Source: RSA9 sp036381195 (GTDB taxonomy: Bacteria; Gemmatimonadota; Gemmatimonadetes; Longimicrobiales; RSA9). Taken from it: DNA of 64,000 nucleotides. Position numbers and translations under genes: made by a program. A model generated the notes under the pieces. That model worked only from the letters and a program-made list of their open reading frames with translations. It did no database searches and had not been told where the DNA came from. Location of the stretch: NCBI GenBank assembly GCA_036381195.1, contig DASVDH010000084.1, positions 28,160 through 92,159 of the forward strand, written 5' to 3'. Shown one piece after another: positions 34,406 to 42,989 of the stretch (the stretch's first letter is position 1; each line of letters begins with the position of its first letter).

Positions 34406-36361
34406 TCAGCGCCGCGCCAGCCACTTTCTGAGCCGGGCCAGCGGCATCGTGTTCAGCACGTTCCGCTTCTCCAGCCACGCGCGCCGCGCCTGCGAGACGC
34501 CGTACGCCATGTAGCGGAGGTCTCCCACGCTGTGGGCGTCCGTGTCGATCGAGATCATGACGCCCAGCTCGCGCGCGCGCATGGCGAGCACGTCGCTCAG
34601 GTCGAGCCGGTCGGGCTGCGCGTCGATCTCGACGGCGACGCCCAGCTCCGCGGCGGCCTCCAGCACGGCGTCCATGTCGATCCGGACCGGCTCCCGGCGG
34701 TTGATGATCCGCCCGGTCGGGTGCGCGAGGATGTGCACGCCCGGGTGAGAGATGCCCTTGATCACGCGGTCCGTCATCTTCGCGCGCTCCATGCCCAGCC
34801 GCGAGTGGACCGCGACCAGCACGACGTCCAGCCGCTCGATCCACTCGTCGGGCAGGTCCAGCGAGCCGTCCGCCAGGATGTCCACCTCCATGCCCTTGAG
34901 CACCGTGATGCCCGTCACCTTGCGCGCGACGCGGTCGATCTCCTTCCACTGCTGCGCGAGGTCCTTCGGCTTGAGCCCGCCCGCCACCGCGACCGCAGGG
35001 CTGTGGTCGGTGATCGCGATGTACTCGTAGCCGCGCTCCTTCGCGGCGCGGACTACCGCCTCGATCGTGTCGCGGCCGTCGCTCCACGTGCTGTGCACCT
35101 GGAGGTCGCCGCGGATGTCGTCGAGCGTGACGAGCCGCGGCAGCTCGTGCCGCAGCGCGGCCTCGACCTCGCCTCGATCCTCGCGCAGCTCCGGCGGGAC
35201 GAAGTCCATGCCGACGGCGCGGAAGACATCGGCTTCCCGCGCCCCGCCCAGCCGCACCGGGCCAGGACTGGGGCGAGGGCGGGGGCGGGGGAGGCCCCGG
35301 CCCCGGCCCGCTTCGCGGCGGGCCACGGACTTCGCGGCGGCGGTCCTTGCGGCAGGCCGGCGTGTCACGGACTTCCGGGCGGCGGCCGACTTCCGGGCAG
35401 CGGCAGACTTGGGGGCGGCGGACTTGCGGGCGGCGGCAGACTTCCGCGCGGCGCTGCCCTCGCCGCGCGCCCCCTGCGCGGCGCCACCGTCCCGCGCGGT
35501 TTCCCGGAAGATCCCGTACTCGTTGATCTTGAGGCCGCGCTGGATGCCGAGGGTGCGGACCTTGATGTTGTGCGCCTTCGAGCCGGTGAAGTAGTGCAGC
35601 GCGGCGCCCCAGGACTCGGGCCTCACCACGCGCAGGTCCACGTGCATCCCGTTCTCCAGCACGATGGTGCCGCGCGTGGGGCCGGCGCTCTCCACGCGCG
35701 TCGCGCCGGGGTATGCGGTGAAGTGATTCATGACCGGCGCGGGCTTGCGCGCGGCGGCGAGGACGTCAACATCGCCGATGGTCTCGACGCGGCGGCGGTA
35801 GCTGCCCGCGACCTCGAGCTCCTCGATGCCGGGCGCGGCGCGCATGTGCGCCAGGATCGGCTGCACGAGCTGGTCCGCATCCGAGAGCTTGAACCGCGCG
35901 CGGTGGCGGCGGTAGTCGCGGATGGCCTGGAGCATCTTCGCGGCGGAACGCCGGCCGAACCCGCGCAGAGCCTCGACCTCGCCAGCTCGGATCGCCTTCT
36001 CGAGGTCGGCGACGCTGTCGATGCCGAGCTCCTCGTGCAGCCGCATCGCCTTCTTGGGCCCCACGCCCTCGAGCCGCATCAGCTCGGCCAGCCCGTGCGG
36101 CACCCGTTTCTCGAGCTCCTCCAGCCGCTTCAGCCGGCCGGTACGGACGAGCTCGGTGATGTAGCCGGCCATGTCCTTGCCGACCGCGGGCAGCTCCTCG
36201 AGATCCTCGCCCGCCTCCACCATCTCCGTGATCCGGCGAGGCAGGCCTTCGACGGTGCGCGCGGCGTTGCGGTACGCGCGCACCTTGAACGGGTTCTCGC
36301 CTCGCATCTCGAGGAGGTCGGCGACGTCGCGCAGCACGTGCGCGATCTCGACGTTTTCCAC
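34406..36361 (-). CDS. polX: Family X DNA polymerase with PHP domain (PolX)
   Basis: The 651-residue protein begins with the pol X lyase-like helices (IAHVLRDVADLLEMRGENPF), helix-hairpin-helix parts (LPAVGKDMAGYITEL, LEGVGPKKAMRL), and the nucleotidyltransferase site (GSYRRRVETIGDVDVLAA). A C-terminal PHP domain follows (DLQVHSTWSDG, ITDHSPAVAVAGG, HPTGRII, ISIDTDAHS). It acts in gap-filling DNA repair. Between the two catalytic domains lies an insert of about 90 residues (284-373) made of repeated ARKSAAA units and a PRPRPRP run. GTG at 36361 follows AAAGGAGGCGG. LigA is encoded just upstream, which fits a repair pairing. Confidence 0.92.
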   Translation of the reverse strand: MENVEIAHVLRDVADLLEMRGENPFKVRAYRNAARTVEGLPRRITEMVEAGEDLEELPAVGKDMAGYITELVRTGRLKRLEELEKRVPHGLAELMRLEGVGPKKAMRLHEELGIDSVADLEKAIRAGEVEALRGFGRRSAAKMLQAIRDYRRHRARFKLSDADQLVQPILAHMRAAPGIEELEVAGSYRRRVETIGDVDVLAAARKPAPVMNHFTAYPGATRVESAGPTRGTIVLENGMHVDLRVVRPESWGAALHYFTGSKAHNIKVRTLGIQRGLKINEYGIFRETARDGGAAQGARGEGSAARKSAAARKSAAPKSAAARKSAAARKSVTRRPAARTAAAKSVARREAGRGRGLPRPRPRPSPGPVRLGGAREADVFRAVGMDFVPPELREDRGEVEAALRHELPRLVTLDDIRGDLQVHSTWSDGRDTIEAVVRAAKERGYEYIAITDHSPAVAVAGGLKPKDLAQQWKEIDRVARKVTGITVLKGMEVDILADGSLDLPDEWIERLDVVLVAVHSRLGMERAKMTDRVIKGISHPGVHILAHPTGRIINRREPVRIDMDAVLEAAAELGVAVEIDAQPDRLDLSDVLAMRARELGVMISIDTDAHSVGDLRYMAYGVSQARRAWLEKRNVLNTMPLARLRKWLARR

Positions 36362-36556
36362 CCTCCGCCTCCTTTCCCCTTGCCACGCCCCCGCGCCCAA
36401 CCCCGGGCCGGGGCGGGGGAACGGATTCCCTTGTCCCGGCTCCACGGCTCGGTCCAACCCCCCTGGCCCGAGCGGGGGCGCGGGAGCGGATTCCCCGGCT
36501 GCCCCGGGCCGCCCGCGCGGCATTTTCCGGGCGCACGCTGCGGCGGTGTGCGGGGC

Positions 36557-38626
36557 CTACACGTCGGCGCCCGCACGCCGGAGCATGCGGACGAACGCCG
36601 CCTCGTCCAGCACGCGAACGCCCTTCGCGTGCGCCTGCTCGAGCTTGCTGCCCGGGTCCTCGCCCGCCACCACGTAATCCGTTTCTCCACTCACGGACCC
36701 GTGTGCCTCGCCGCCCAGCGACTCGACGAGTGACTCCGCCTCGCCGCGCGTGAACCGTTCCAGCTTGCCCGTGAAGACGAAGCTCCTGCCGCGCAGCCCG
36801 CGGCCGCGCGGCGCCTTCGGCGGCAGGGGCTCGACGCCTTGCGCGAGCAGGGCGTCGATCGCGCGCTGATTGCGGGGATTCGCGAAGAACTCATGGATGC
36901 CTGCCGCCAGTGCCGGCCCGACGCCGGGCACGCGACGGAGCTCGTTCACGCCCGCGTGGCGGAGCCGGTCGAGCGAGCGGAAGTGCAGGGCGAGGTCGCG
37001 CGCGGCGGACTCGCCGACGCCGGGAATGCCGAGGGCGAACAGGAAGCGGCGCAGCTCGACCTTCTTCGACCGCTGGATCGCGTCCACCAGCTTGCGGGCG
37101 GAGCGGATGGTGAAGTGCGGCAGCCGGGCGACGTCCTCGGGGCGGAGCTCGTAGAGGTCGTCCAGCTCGTGGACGAGGCCCTGGTCCACGAGCGCCTCGG
37201 CCGTCGCGGGGCCGATGCCGCCCACGTCCATCGCGTCCCGCGAGGCGAAGTGGCGGATCCGCTCGCGGAGCTGGGCCGGGCAGCCGAAGCGGTTCGGGCA
37301 GCGGGTTAGCGGGCCCTGCCGCTCGAGCGCCGCGCCGCAGGACGGGCAGTGGTCCGGGAAGCGGAACGGCTTGCCGCGCCGGCGGCCCGGCTCGGGGACG
37401 CGCTCGATGACCTCGGGGATCACGTCGCCGGCGCGGTAGACGCGCACGAGGTCGCCGGGGCGGATGTCTCGCCGGCGGATCTCCTCGCGGTTGTGCAGGG
37501 TGGCGCGCGCGATGGTGACGCCGCCGACCTCGACGGGGTCGAGCAGCGCGACCGGCGTGATCAGGCCGGTGCGGCCGACCTGGACGATGATGTCGCGGAC
37601 GCGGCTGACCTGGCGCCGCGGCTCGAACTTGTAGGCGAGCGCCCAGCGCGGGTGGCGGGTCGTCGCTCCCAGCTTTCGGCGCAGGTCGAGCCGGTCCACC
37701 TTGATCACGATGCCGTCGATCTCGTAGCCCAGCGTCTCGCGGCGGCGTCCGAGGTCCGCGTGGTACGCGAGGATGTCGTCGAGATCCTCCGCGAACCGGA
37801 CGGGGTCCGGCACGCGCAGCCCCCAGCCGCGCAGCGCGCGGAGCACGTCGTCGTCGCGCTCGAAGGACGCGCCCCGGACCGCGAGGATCTCGTAGGCGAC
37901 GAAGTCGAGGGAGCGCTTCGCGGTGACGCGCGGGTCGAGCTGGCGCAACGATCCCGCCGCCGCGTTGCGCGGGTTGGCGAACGGCTCCATGCCGTTCTCG
38001 AGCAGGCGGCGGTTCAGGTCCTCGAACGCGCGCCGATCCATCATCACCTCGCCGCGTATGGCCAGCAGGCGCGGCGGCCGCCGGCCGTCGAGCCGCAGCC
38101 GGAGCGGCACGGGGGGGATCGTCCGCGCGTTCGCCGTCACGTCTTCGCCGCGCGTGCCATCGCCGCGCGTGACCGCGCGGGTGAGCACGCCGTTCTCGTA
38201 GACCAGCTCCAGCGAGGCGCCATCGAGCTTCGGCTCGAGGATGAACCGGGTCGCGCCGGCGTCGCGGCGCACGCGGGAAACGAAGCGCGCGACGTCGTCC
38301 TGCTCCCGCGTCGCCTCGAGGCTGACCATCGGCGCCAGGTGCTCGACGGTCGTGAACCGGGCCGCCGGCTCTCCGGCCACGCGCTGCGTGGGCGAGTCGG
38401 GCGTGATGAGGTCGGGGAAGCGTTGCTCGATGCGCTTCAGCGCATCGAAGAGGCGGTCGTACTCCTCGTCGGAGATCTCGGGGCGGTCCAGGACGTAGTA
38501 GAGGTAGTCGTGGTGGCGGATCTCGTCCCGCAGCCGCGCGGCGAGGCGGCTGGCCTCGGCCCTGGAGAGGGAGCGGATCTCCGTCTGGGTCGGGATGTCG
38601 GGTCGTCTGGCCCGTCGGCTGGCCAT
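36557..38626 (-). CDS. ligA: NAD-dependent DNA ligase
   Basis: The 689-residue protein has the complete LigA layout: an Ia domain (DYLYYVLDRPEISDEEYD), the adenylation lysine Lys133 in EPKLDGAS, VMMDRRAFEDLN, the OB fold, a four-cysteine zinc finger (CPSCGA...CPNRFGC), helix-hairpin-helix repeats (GIPGVGESAARDLALHF) and a C-terminal BRCT domain (SFVFTGKLERFTRGEA). It seals nicks using NAD. The ATG at 38626 follows AGGATGG. It is divergent from nrdJ and followed by polX on the same strand after 195 bases. Confidence 0.96.
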   Translation of the reverse strand: MASRRARRPDIPTQTEIRSLSRAEASRLAARLRDEIRHHDYLYYVLDRPEISDEEYDRLFDALKRIEQRFPDLITPDSPTQRVAGEPAARFTTVEHLAPMVSLEATREQDDVARFVSRVRRDAGATRFILEPKLDGASLELVYENGVLTRAVTRGDGTRGEDVTANARTIPPVPLRLRLDGRRPPRLLAIRGEVMMDRRAFEDLNRRLLENGMEPFANPRNAAAGSLRQLDPRVTAKRSLDFVAYEILAVRGASFERDDDVLRALRGWGLRVPDPVRFAEDLDDILAYHADLGRRRETLGYEIDGIVIKVDRLDLRRKLGATTRHPRWALAYKFEPRRQVSRVRDIIVQVGRTGLITPVALLDPVEVGGVTIARATLHNREEIRRRDIRPGDLVRVYRAGDVIPEVIERVPEPGRRRGKPFRFPDHCPSCGAALERQGPLTRCPNRFGCPAQLRERIRHFASRDAMDVGGIGPATAEALVDQGLVHELDDLYELRPEDVARLPHFTIRSARKLVDAIQRSKKVELRRFLFALGIPGVGESAARDLALHFRSLDRLRHAGVNELRRVPGVGPALAAGIHEFFANPRNQRAIDALLAQGVEPLPPKAPRGRGLRGRSFVFTGKLERFTRGEAESLVESLGGEAHGSVSGETDYVVAGEDPGSKLEQAHAKGVRVLDEAAFVRMLRRAGADV

Positions 38627-38782
38627 GCGCCATCCTGAATCTGCCCGGGGACGGCGCGCCTCCTCCGCGCTCCGGCTCCGGGCGGCGCGCCCGGCGAGAG
38701 CTGGCCCTCCCGCCGCGGTGCCGTGGTCCCGGATTCGCGTGCGCAGGAACGATACCACGTGCCAGCCGGCCAGGACAGGCTC

Positions 38783-40558
38783 ATGCTCGAGCTGACGGAG
38801 AACGCGCGGCGGGTTCTGGAGGCGCGCTACCTGCGGCGGGATGCCAGGCGACGGATCATCGAGACGCCGGAGCAGCTCTTCGAGCGCGTGGCACGCGCGG
38901 TCGCGCACGCCGAGCTGCTGCTGGGCAACGCGGCGGAAGCGGCGCGCTGGGAGGCGGAGTTCCACGGCCTGCTCACGCGCCTCGACTTCCTGCCCAACAC
39001 GCCCACGCTGATGAACGCGGGCACGCCGCTCGGCCAGCTCGCCGCGTGTTTCGTGCTCCCGGTCGGCGACAGCATGGAGGAGATCTTCGAGGCGCTGAAG
39101 CAGATGGCGCTGATCCAGCGCACGGGCGGCGGCACCGGCTTCTCCTTCTCCCGGCTGCGGCCCCGCGGCGCGACGCTGCTCTCCACCGGCGGGACCACGC
39201 CCGGGCCGATCGCGTTCATGAAGGTGTTCGACTGCGCGACGGAGAACGTCAAGCTGGGCGGCCGCCGCCGCGGCGCGAACATGGGCATCCTGCGCGTGGA
39301 CCACCCGGACATCCTCGAGTTCATCGGCGCCAAGATCGGCGGCCGCGCGCTGCGCAACTTCAACATCTCCGTCGGCGCGACGGATGCGTTCATGGAGGCG
39401 GCGGCGCGGGGCAGGGCCTACGAGCTGCGCGACCCGCGCACGGGAGCCCCTGCCGGGAAGCTGGACGCGGCCGACGTGTTCGAGCGCATCGTGGACGCGG
39501 CGTGGCGCACGGGCGACCCCGGGCTCGTCTTCCTCGATGCGATGAACCGCGCGAACCCGACGCCGCACGTGGGCGAGATCGAGGCGACGAACCCGTGCGG
39601 CGAGATCCCGCTGCTCCCCTACGAGTCCTGCAACCTCGGCTCGATCAATCTCGGCCACATGGTGCGGGAGCAGGACGGCCGTGCGGCGCTGGATCGCGAG
39701 AAGTTGCGCGCGACGGTGCGCACCGCCGTCCGCTTCCTCGACGATGTCATCGAGGTCGGCCGCTTCCCCGTCCCCGAGACCGGGGCGATCACGCGCGCCA
39801 ACCGCAAGATCGGGCTCGGCGTGATGGGCTTCGCCGACCTGCTGGTCCAGCTCGGCATCTCCTACGACTCGGATGAGGCGGTCCGCGTGGCGGACGAGGT
39901 GATGGCGCTCATCGCGGGAGAGGCGCGCGACGCGTCCGCCATGCTGGCGGCCGAGCGCGGCGTCTTCCCGAACTGGAAGGGCAGCGTCCACGAGCGCGAG
40001 GGCCGGCCGTTGCGCAACGCGACACAGACGGCCATTGCGCCCACCGGCACGATCAGTATCATCGCCGGGGCGAGCGCGAGCATCGAGCCGCTCTTCGCGC
40101 TCGCATACCGCCGCAGCCACGTGCTCGAGGAGGAGACGCTGCACGAGGTCAATCCGCTGTTCCTGCGCGCGATCGGGAGTCTCGGGCTCGATGCGGACCG
40201 GCTGATCCCCGGCGTTCTCGAGACCGGCAGCCTGAGGGACGCGCCCGGCGTGCCGGAGGGGCTGAGGCGCATCTTCGTGACCGCGCTCGAGATCCCGCCG
40301 GACCGGCACCTCGACATCCAGGTCGCGTTCCAGCGGCACGTGGACAACTCGGTGTCGAAGACGGTGAACCTGCCCGAGCGCGCGACGCCGGACGACATCG
40401 CCCACATCTACCGCCGCGCGTGGGAGGAGGGGCTCAAGGGGATCACCATCTACCGCTACGGCAGCAAGGGCGCGCAGGTGCTGGAGATCGGACGCGGGGA
40501 GCGGCCGGTCCAGTACGAGCACGGCGCGCCCTGCGACCCCGGCGAATCGCGGATCTGA
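38783..40558 (+). CDS. nrdJ: Class II (adenosylcobalamin-dependent) ribonucleotide reductase
   Basis: The 591-residue protein carries the class II active site: Cys89 (AACFVLPV), the thiyl cysteine Cys272 with Glu274 in TNPCGEIP, and Cys283 in ESCNLGS, with Cys272 and Cys283 eleven apart as in Lactobacillus RNR. FLPNTPTLMNAG and APTGTISIIAG are also family phrases. It makes deoxyribonucleotides using vitamin B12. The ATG at 38783 lies 156 bases from the divergent ligA. The C-terminus ends CDPGESRI, with only one cysteine where a redox-active pair would normally be expected. No cobalamin riboswitch is recognisable in the spacer. Confidence 0.93.
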   Translation: MLELTENARRVLEARYLRRDARRRIIETPEQLFERVARAVAHAELLLGNAAEAARWEAEFHGLLTRLDFLPNTPTLMNAGTPLGQLAACFVLPVGDSMEEIFEALKQMALIQRTGGGTGFSFSRLRPRGATLLSTGGTTPGPIAFMKVFDCATENVKLGGRRRGANMGILRVDHPDILEFIGAKIGGRALRNFNISVGATDAFMEAAARGRAYELRDPRTGAPAGKLDAADVFERIVDAAWRTGDPGLVFLDAMNRANPTPHVGEIEATNPCGEIPLLPYESCNLGSINLGHMVREQDGRAALDREKLRATVRTAVRFLDDVIEVGRFPVPETGAITRANRKIGLGVMGFADLLVQLGISYDSDEAVRVADEVMALIAGEARDASAMLAAERGVFPNWKGSVHEREGRPLRNATQTAIAPTGTISIIAGASASIEPLFALAYRRSHVLEEETLHEVNPLFLRAIGSLGLDADRLIPGVLETGSLRDAPGVPEGLRRIFVTALEIPPDRHLDIQVAFQRHVDNSVSKTVNLPERATPDDIAHIYRRAWEEGLKGITIYRYGSKGAQVLEIGRGERPVQYEHGAPCDPGESRI

Positions 40559-41148
40559 TGCGGCGGCGAGAGGCGGGATCGATGGCGATCGGACCGGCCG
40601 CGGTGCCGGGGGCGACGAGTTCGTCCGTGCCGCGCAGCGACGCCGGGGTACGTGCGGCGGCGCCGCCCGGCAACGCGCGGCCCGCGGAGCCGCCGTGGCG
40701 CCGCGCGCTCGCCCGGGTTCGGCCGGCCCTCGTGCTCGTGCTGGCCGCGCCGCTCGCGTGCAGCCTGCCTCGCTGGCCCGCCCACGGCCCCATCACCTCG
40801 CCCTACGGCCTGCGCATGGACGGGCTGCTGCCCGAGGTCCACCACGGCGTGGACATCGCGCTGCCGGACGGGACGCCCGTGAGGGCGATGAAGGGCGGTC
40901 GCGTGCGCCACGCGGGGCCGCTCGGCGGCTACGGGCTCGCCGTCATCATCGAGCACGGCCCCGCCCTGGTCACGCTGTACGGCCATCTCTCTCAGGTGCG
41001 GGTCCGGCCGGGCGAGGAGGTGGAAGGGCGGCAGGTCATCGGGCTGTCCGGCCGCTCCGGCAACGCGAGCGGCCCGCACCTGCACTTCGAGGTGCGCCGC
41101 TGGGGCCGGCCGGAGGACCCGGTTCCGCTGCTGGGCGGGCCGCCGTAG
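40558..41148 (+). CDS. M23-family (LytM-type) metallopeptidase, lipoprotein-like
   Basis: The ATG overlaps the nrdJ stop as TGATG (40556-40560), so translation is coupled although the functions look unrelated. The 196-residue product has an N-terminal basic/Pro region, a hydrophobic stretch ending APLACS that may be a lipobox, and a LytM domain: ITSPYGLRMDG, HHGVDIALPDGTPV (zinc His and Asp), YGHLSQV and GPHLHFEV. It probably cuts or binds peptidoglycan peptides in the periplasm. A 13-bp hairpin follows the gene. Confidence 0.85.
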   Translation: MRRREAGSMAIGPAAVPGATSSSVPRSDAGVRAAAPPGNARPAEPPWRRALARVRPALVLVLAAPLACSLPRWPAHGPITSPYGLRMDGLLPEVHHGVDIALPDGTPVRAMKGGRVRHAGPLGGYGLAVIIEHGPALVTLYGHLSQVRVRPGEEVEGRQVIGLSGRSGNASGPHLHFEVRRWGRPEDPVPLLGGPP

Positions 41149-41180
41149 GGGCGGGGCGGTGCCGCCGGCGCCCTCGCGAT

Positions 41181-41221
41181 CGGACACGGGGGCGAGATGA
41201 TGGCACCTGCCCCCGTGTCCG
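41181..41221. terminator. 13-bp perfect hairpin between convergent genes
   Basis: CGGACACGGGGGC (41181-41193) and its exact complement GCCCCCGTGTCCG (41209-41221) flank a 15-base loop. It lies between the stops of the M23 peptidase gene (plus) and the lipoprotein gene (minus), where a bidirectional terminator is expected. No T-run follows. Confidence 0.6.
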
Positions 41222-41232
41222 AGGCGCGGGCC

Positions 41233-41835
41233 TCAGCGGAAGCGGATGAGCTGGGCCTGGTTGACGCTCAGCAGCCGGACATCCGCCCGGACGCGCTGGC
41301 CGGTGCGCAGCCGGGCGAACCGGCGCTGGTCGGCGCGGGACAGCCGCCGCGGCACGATCACGCGGACGTCGGGGGCGCGCGTCCGCTCCAGCGTGAAGTA
41401 GCCGCGGCGCGTGTCCACCCACCCGACGCGGCCGTCCAGCCGCTGCACGCGGCCGTAGTAGCCCCGGTCGCGGTCCCGCCCGTACTCGCGAACGACGTCC
41501 ACGCGGTCGGCCCACGGCCTCCCGCGGCCGTCGTACCTCACCCGCACGCGCACCAGGTCGCCGCGGTCGAGAGCGGAGATCGGGTACCGGCGCGAGCCGT
41601 ACCGGACCTCGGTACGCCAATCGTAGCGCACGATCTCGGTGCCGCCGTCGCGCTCGCGCACGTGGATCAGGTTGCGCCGCGCGTCAATGGCGCGAACCTC
41701 GCCGTAGACGAGAGTGCTCGACGGCCTGTGCGGGTCGAGGTCGGCGCCGTTCAGCGGCGAGCACGCGGAGGCCGCGCCCAGGAGCAACGGCACCAGCACC
41801 AGTGCGGAAGGCGGCCTGACGAATCGAGGAACCAT
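41233..41835 (-). CDS. Lipoprotein with DUF5666-like repeats, function unknown
   Basis: The 200-residue product has a lipoprotein signal ending at Cys25 (LLGAASAC). The mature part consists of short beta-strand sequences rich in Arg, Asp and Tyr: STLVYGEVRAIDARRNLIHV, GDLVRVRVRYDGRGRP, GRVQRLDGRVGWVD and GQRVRADVRLL. This pattern of tandem small barrels resembles DUF5666-type proteins, but I cannot assign a function. An AGGGAG site precedes the ATG at 41835. It is monocistronic, and its upstream region around 41880-41960 is unusually A+T-rich for this window. Confidence 0.75.
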   Translation of the reverse strand: MVPRFVRPPSALVLVPLLLGAASACSPLNGADLDPHRPSSTLVYGEVRAIDARRNLIHVRERDGGTEIVRYDWRTEVRYGSRRYPISALDRGDLVRVRVRYDGRGRPWADRVDVVREYGRDRDRGYYGRVQRLDGRVGWVDTRRGYFTLERTRAPDVRVIVPRRLSRADQRRFARLRTGQRVRADVRLLSVNQAQLIRFR

Positions 41836-42092
41836 AGGCACTCCCTGGCTGACGGGGCTGTTGTTTGGCGTGCGGGAAGGCAACAGGAGTGCCGGTTGTA
41901 ATTCACGCAATCAAGCCAATTTACGCGATCGGCTGCCCACTCGGAGGAACGTCGGGGCGGGCCGGAAAGTGGACAGTTTCCCGTGGCGCGCCGCCGGTCC
42001 ACGGCCCTGGCCGGCGCGCGCGGCGTCGGGCCATGTCGCGCAGGCCGTCCTGTCCGGTGGGTGCGTGCCGGGGTTGTTCACCGTGGCGACCG

Positions 42093-42890
42093 TCACGCCA
42101 CGGCCGCCGCCGTCCACCGCGGCACGGGCAGCACGTCGCGGTCGTCGAGGATGCGGAGCGGATTCTCGCTGAGCAGCAGCCGCCCCTGCGCGGCGGCGCC
42201 GCGGGCGGCGAGGCGGCGGCCGACCTCGGCGGGCGAGACGGGGCGCGCGTCCGCGTGGTGGTCCGTCGAGATCAGGTCCACGAGCCCTTCCTGGAGCAGC
42301 CGCCAGGCCAGCGCCTCGATGCCCTCGCCGTAGCCGCCGAGCACGCTGCCGCCGTTGAGCTGGAGGAGAGCGCCGGCCGCCTTCCAGGCGCGGATCTCCT
42401 CGACGCCCACCGGTTCGCCGTTGCGGCGGTAGCGCTCCGGGTGCGCGACGATGGGGCGGACGCCGGTCTCGAGGATGGCGCGGACCACGCCGGGCGGGTC
42501 GTCTCCCAGGTCGAAGCCGAATTCGACGAGAGCGTAACGCGTGCCCTCGATGCCCAGCCGGGCGGCGGCGAAGGCCGCCGCGGCGGTCGCGCGGTCCGGG
42601 ACGAGGATCTCCTGGCCGAACTGGAGGCGGGGCACGTCGCCGCGGCCCGCGCAGGCGCTCACGAGCTCGTGGAACGCGGACCTGAGCCGGTCGAGCCGCT
42701 CGGACAGGTCGCCAGGGTCGTGGACGAGACGTGCGTCCAGGTGGGGGCTGACGGCGAGCCGGCGGACGCCGTCGCGGGCCAGCGCGCGGAGATGCTCCAG
42801 TGACTCATCGGTGCTGCGCGCGCCGTCGTCCACGGCGGGCACGAGGTGGTTGTGCAGGTCTGCGAGCGGTGAGGCGGTGGCTTCCGGCAT
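42093..42890 (-). CDS. PHP-type tyrosine-protein phosphatase, CpsB/CapC/YwqE-like
   Basis: The 265-residue protein opens with the PHP metal motif DLHNHLVPAVDDGA (Asp11, His13, His15), followed by VRRLAVSPHLD, FGQEILV, RPIVAHPERYRR and LISTDHHADAR. These are the metal-binding blocks of the manganese-dependent CpsB phosphatases that dephosphorylate bacterial tyrosine kinases controlling polysaccharide export. No kinase or polysaccharide export gene is adjacent. The ATG at 42890 is used; a TTG one codon earlier is also in frame. A 72-base hexamer repeat separates it from the dehydrogenase gene upstream. Confidence 0.9.
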   Translation of the reverse strand: MPEATASPLADLHNHLVPAVDDGARSTDESLEHLRALARDGVRRLAVSPHLDARLVHDPGDLSERLDRLRSAFHELVSACAGRGDVPRLQFGQEILVPDRATAAAAFAAARLGIEGTRYALVEFGFDLGDDPPGVVRAILETGVRPIVAHPERYRRNGEPVGVEEIRAWKAAGALLQLNGGSVLGGYGEGIEALAWRLLQEGLVDLISTDHHADARPVSPAEVGRRLAARGAAAQGRLLLSENPLRILDDRDVLPVPRWTAAAVA

Positions 42891-42917
42891 CAACTGTTCC
42901 TGCCTTCCGGGTCGAGT

Positions 42918-42989
42918 ACGTTTACGTGCACGCGCACGTAAACGTAAACGTACACGTACTCGTGCTCGTGCACGTGCACGAGTACGTCA
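42918..42989. repeat. Twelve consecutive ACGTNN-type hexamers
   Basis: The sequence from 42918 to 42989 is a run of twelve hexamers, eight of them beginning ACGT and the rest one base off (such as TCGTGC, ACGCGC and ACGAGT). It fills the gap between two minus-strand genes and just overlaps the stop codon of the dehydrogenase gene. A second array of the same type lies at 58253-58312. Confidence 0.85.

Noticed and set aside
38627..38782. Cobalamin riboswitch upstream of nrdJ
   Set aside because: The spacer is only 156 bases and I find no B12-box-like GCCACTG sequence or the expected multi-stem layout.
36557..40522. 1321-codon minus-strand open frame continuing upstream of ligA
   Set aside because: The upstream part is antisense to nrdJ, whose active site residues are intact. 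LigA with its normal length begins at 38626.
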